Source: Diphasiastrum complanatum (lineage: Eukaryota; Streptophyta; Lycopodiopsida; Lycopodiales; Lycopodiaceae). Taken from it: a DNA stretch of 64,000 nucleotides. Below are positions 61,157-64,000 of this stretch, piece by piece. Made by a program: the position numbers and the translations under genes. Every line of letters starts with the position of its first letter. The stretch's first letter is position 1. The stretch spans positions 19,044,149 through 19,108,148 of the forward strand of contig CM055106.1 of NCBI GenBank assembly GCA_029204225.1. The letters are read 5' to 3'. The notes under the pieces are model-generated. The model worked only from the letters and a program-made list of their open reading frames with translations, did no database searches and was not told the DNA's origin.

Positions 61157-61877
61157 TGTGAAGAATTGAAAAAGATTATCTATGTTAGATATAGGGGTCT
61201 TATGTTTTTTACATCAAGCATCTAGGTGTAGGATGTTGATAGGAATAAATTTGGCATAGATGGCAAATTATGCATTTCCACTTGTAATGCCACTATTGAG
61301 CCAAAATAGAGTAAGAGGCTAAACACGTGCCAATTAGAGTGTAGACAAGTGTAAAGCTTTTGTTTGATGAATTCCAAGAGGTCCAATAGGATTTAGTGTC
61401 CAATAGGAAATTGAGGTGTGCTTGAATATAGTCCAATAGAATTAAGAGGTGCATGGATCAATGGTCCAATAGGATCAAGAGGTGACAAAGTATGGTCCAA
61501 TCATAGTTAAGCATAGTGGTAGCTCGTGGATCTACTAGTATCATTGTACTCCTCATTTTGGATCTAATTGATTTGGTGATTTCATGGATTTTGTGAGTTA
61601 TTGAGTTTCTAGCTTTCTCTCTCTACCCAAGAGCTCATGATGGTTTTTCTCTCTCTACCCAAGGAGAGCAGCTTGTTTTTACTTAGATTATTTTTTGAAT
61701 ACTTCCCACACGTGTGAGTGAGAGTTGGAAGTGATTGAATGGATGTAGTAGTGTGTTTTTGCCATAGAATCAAAGATAGATCTTGAATCTCAATCTAGTC
61801 TTGATCTTGGTGCATCTACACACCTTAGGAGATCACAAGTACATGTAGTGGACAATCCACACGTGTGAAATTCAACA
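61157..61877 (+). repeat. 3' LTR of CopL
   Basis: This complete 721-bp LTR runs TGTGAAG...TTCAACA. It has CACACGTGTG at 61707-61716 and 61858-61867, and an imperfect CT-rich duplication (tttctctctctacccaag.g) near 61611-61665. Confidence 0.92.
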
Positions 61878-61882
61878 ACAAG

Positions 61883-61918
61883 AACCTTGTATGTAGAGAG
61901 AAAAAAGATTCTATAGGC
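61883..61918 (-). pseudogene. CopM remainder right of CopL
   Basis: Joined in reading to 57516, the minus strand gives codons for AYRIFFLSTYKVL, the 'KAYRV' end of copia integrase. Similarity stops at about 61918. It proves the nesting of CopL in CopM. Confidence 0.75.
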
Positions 61919-62088
61919 ACATGAACCTATCTCTTGATTGATGCAAACAATCTAGCTTGACAATCTTAAGGCAAGACACACAAGCATGCATTCTGTCATC
62001 CAAATATTGTCATTAGCATTGAGAGGACACTTGATAAAAAATAATAAGTATAAAGATTGTTGCTTTCGGGTAGAGAGAGAAAGTACAA

Positions 62089-62346
62089 GGCTTACTCTCA
62101 AGTAGAGAGAGAGAATCTAGAAAAAAGATTTGGTGTTGGAGCTACTCTCACACTCTCACCAAGAAACTAAGTGTCAAAATGCAGCTCTCACACTCTCATA
62201 GAGTGGCTCGAGAATTAGGCTTGCTCTCAAGTAGAGAGAGAATGTAGAAAAAATTCTAAGTGTTGGAGCTACTCTCACACTCTCACCAAGAAACTAAGTG
62301 TCAAAATGGAGCTCTCACACTCTCATAGAGTGGCTTGAGATTTAGG
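62089..62346. repeat. Tandem duplication, two copies of 129 bp
   Basis: Copies 62089-62217 and 62218-62346 both read 'ggctt.ctctcaagtagag', then 'gttggagctactctcacact', 'ctcaccaagaaactaagtgt' and 'catagagtggct.gaga'. They are about 95% alike by eye. No ORF. Confidence 0.9.
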
Positions 62347-62560
62347 ATGGATGGAAACATAGATCAATGATTGGACCTCTCAAATCACCTCTTACAATAA
62401 TTTGATCATTCTCAAATCACCACTTATTATGCCAAGTGTAAGCAACCTACACTAACTCGAGCTAATCTAAGTCATAATTTGGCCAAATCACATATTTACA
62501 AGTGTACACGGAGTGATGTGGCCTACCTCCCCAAAACTCAAGATAGATGGCTTTTACATT
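62347..62560. other. Non-coding stretch
   Basis: No gene or repeat recognised. Confidence 0.4.
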
Positions 62561-62599
62561 TTTTCACAATCTTTGCGGGGATCGACTGTCTATTGGCAA

Positions 62600-63335
62600 A
62601 ATAAATTGGATAATCCTTTTTAAACTCCCCTGGATGTATTCCCTATGGCATATTTGGAAGCGTTCATATAGGCGTGAGATTCCATGGTCCAAATCAGAGA
62701 ATGTAGGATTGGGATGGTTATTAAGGCTCTCTTGAGTTTATGAAAGGCCTCAGTAATTTTCACTTTCCATTCTAATGAAATGGTCATTTGATAAATCAAA
62801 TGGGCTAGCTTGGTGAAATTCAAAGCAAACATCCAATAATAGTTGTAGTGCCCTATAAAAAATAAACTTCGTGAACAGTTCCAAGTTCAGGCAGGACAAG
62901 CATTATGTGGATTTTGTCTACATCAGTAACTATACCATGCCTCAAAGCAATGCGTGACAAAGAATTGGCATTTGGCAGGATTAAAAATTACGCCAATAAT
63001 CAATATTGTATGAACACTTTTTCCATGTAGTTCAAATGCTTGGCCCATGGGGAGTGAACACATAGGTCATCAATAAAGATTTGGAAAGAATAAGAAATCC
63101 TTAAAAGCACAGATCACCACCCCATTGGAAAGTGCTAGGAGCATTGTACAATCCAAATTGCATCACTCTATAGGCATATATTCTCCATTCCGCGGACAAT
63201 GCAGTTTTGTGCTAATATTCAAATACTATTTGCACTTGACTATAGCCACTAGACCCATAAAAAAGACTATAGGCTTTGGCTTCAGCTATTTTTTTTAACA
63301 CGTTTTTCATAAAGGGTTTGATCAGAAAATAGGTG
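62600..63335 (-). pseudogene. Ty3/gypsy reverse transcriptase-RNase H remnant (GypC)
   Basis: In minus-strand order: 'FMKNVLKKIAEAKAYSLFYG' then SSGYSQVQI (the D..L..I..AK.FS..D..SGY.QI motif), 'WRIYAYRVMQFGLYNAPSTF', catalytic IFIDDLCVHS (about 63062-63090), 'AKHLNYMEKVF', then RNase H from 62832 with 'LEWKVKITEAFHKLKRALIT' and 'MNASKYAIG' (TDAS changed to MNAS). Several stops break it. It directly follows an integrase segment on the same strand. Confidence 0.85.
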
Positions 63336-64000
63336 GTCAACAATCAAATTGTATCGTTTAGAAAATGAGTACCACGATCACTGACTAACTCAAGAGGACA
63401 ACCATAAAGTGTGATAATAGATTTGAATAGAAAAGAGATGACAATTTTTGCATTGGTTCATTTCGTCGCTTTTGCTTCTTCATTGCATAATCTGTTGCAA
63501 CCAAAATATATCAACACTTAGTGTGTCGAGTTACTGGCTTTATTGGACCGACAAAGTCAATCTCCCACTTTTCAAATGGTGCAAGTGGTATGATTGGCGT
63601 CAATGGCCAATTCATGATTTGGTTGGTTTACCATATCTCTGGCATGGATCGCAAGATCGAATATAAATAGAGACATTCTTAAACATGGTAGGCCACCAAT
63701 ATTTGGCAGTCATAATCTTGTTAATGGTCATGGCGAAATGTCCACCGACATCTTCAGAATGTAAGGCTTGAATAAGCTTTGGAATATCTTCAACTTCAAG
63801 ACACCTTCTTAACTGATGATCTGCACCAAGCTATATAGAACGTTATTGATAATGGTATAAGGTGAGACTTTATATTGGAATATTGTCTTCTTCTCCAAGT
63901 CATATCCGTCAGGATATATTTGATCTTTGAGATAAATAATAATATCAGAATATAAAGAATTCGTAGAAGATATCTAGAATAAATTTTCATCTGGAAAGTC
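63336..64000 (-). pseudogene. Ty3/gypsy integrase remnant (GypC), upstream of reverse transcriptase
   Basis: The minus-strand reading contains the RNase H-to-integrase linker ('DIIIYLKDQIYPDGYDLEKK'), decayed zinc-finger text (LR.CLE..E, YWWPTMFKN, CDPCQR region), the core start 'FEKWEIDFVGPIKPVTRHT' with the first Asp, and 'TLYGCPLELVSDRGTHFLN' with the second Asp. The part with the catalytic Glu is gone: shortly after FLND the reading passes into reverse transcriptase. The window ends inside this remnant. Confidence 0.82.

Larger units (their letters stand above)
57522..61877 (+). mobile_element. Ty1/copia LTR retrotransposon (CopL), internally deleted, nested in CopM
   Basis: The element starts TGTGAAGAATTG at 57522 and ends TTCAACA at 61877. 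The target duplication ACAAG lies at 57517-57521 and 61878-61882. The 3' LTR is complete (721 bp). The 5' LTR keeps only its first 454 bp (57522-57975), after which it joins the gag zinc-knuckle region; the rest of the LTR, primer site and gag N-terminus are deleted. The two LTRs share GTGAG at the break (gattttgtgag), a microhomology. Their common part is nearly identical apart from a few substitutions and a gap of about 20 bp near 61397, so insertion is fairly recent. Confidence 0.93.

Noticed and set aside
62600-64000. A proven Gmr1-type gypsy element
   Set aside because: The integrase is cut inside its core at the junction, so joining of two ordinary gypsy fragments is the simpler explanation.

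Overview
The window is nuclear DNA from a land plant with a large, repeat-rich genome. The evidence is spliceosomal introns, plant-type Ty1/copia and Ty3/gypsy retrotransposons (several with initiator-Met-tRNA-type primer sites), and one plant-specific AHL (AT-hook, PPC domain) gene. I cannot fix the lineage from sequence alone; low gene density, deep nesting and (GA)n tracts up to about 220 bp would suit a gymnosperm, fern or other large-genome plant. Nothing prokaryotic is present.

Layout. 1-2.9 kb: AT-rich DNA with tandem duplications and a long foldback. 2.9-6.0 kb: two decayed copia pieces in opposite orientation. 8.5-10.1 kb: a third, minus-strand. 10.2-10.65 kb: minisatellites. 11.4-12.55 kb: an unrecognised plus-strand gene or gene remnant. 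13.4-21.2 kb: a broken, multi-exon minus-strand gene for a C48 (Ulp1/SUMO-protease-like) cysteine peptidase. One of its introns holds a full copia element at 13884-20016 with 822-bp LTRs and a GAACC target duplication. 21.2-24.4 kb: two unrecognised ORFs. 24.5-28.2 kb: (GA)n and the 3' half of a copia element with its LTR. 28.6-29.02 kb: a CpG-rich motif cluster. 29.1-38.4 kb: a nest in which a full copia element (29663-34948, 650-bp LTRs, ACATT duplication) sits inside an older minus-strand copia element, flanked by gypsy and LTR debris.

38.5-42.7 kb is mostly non-coding with microsatellites. 43251-44057 is the one intact host gene, an AHL DNA-binding protein with a GA-rich leader. 44.1-48.6 kb shows no recognisable retroelement. 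48.6-49.2 kb: copia debris. 49.6-54.3 kb: a decayed gypsy element whose reverse transcriptase is split by a 661-bp TRIM-like element (two LTRs around a 47-bp middle). 54.6-55.3 kb: copia debris. 57.2-61.9 kb: a copia element (57522-61877, ACAAG duplication) nested in another copia remnant. 62.1-62.35 kb: a tandem duplication. 62.6-64 kb: gypsy sequence in which integrase precedes reverse transcriptase.

The genes do not form a pathway; the window is a record of successive insertions. Four insertions can be placed: copia into the C48 intron, copia into copia twice, and TRIM into gypsy. Three copia LTR families share the 10-bp palindrome CACACGTGTG, and the LTR pair of one element shows it decaying by CpG loss. 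All open frames of retroelements carry stops, frameshifts or deletions, so none looks autonomous.
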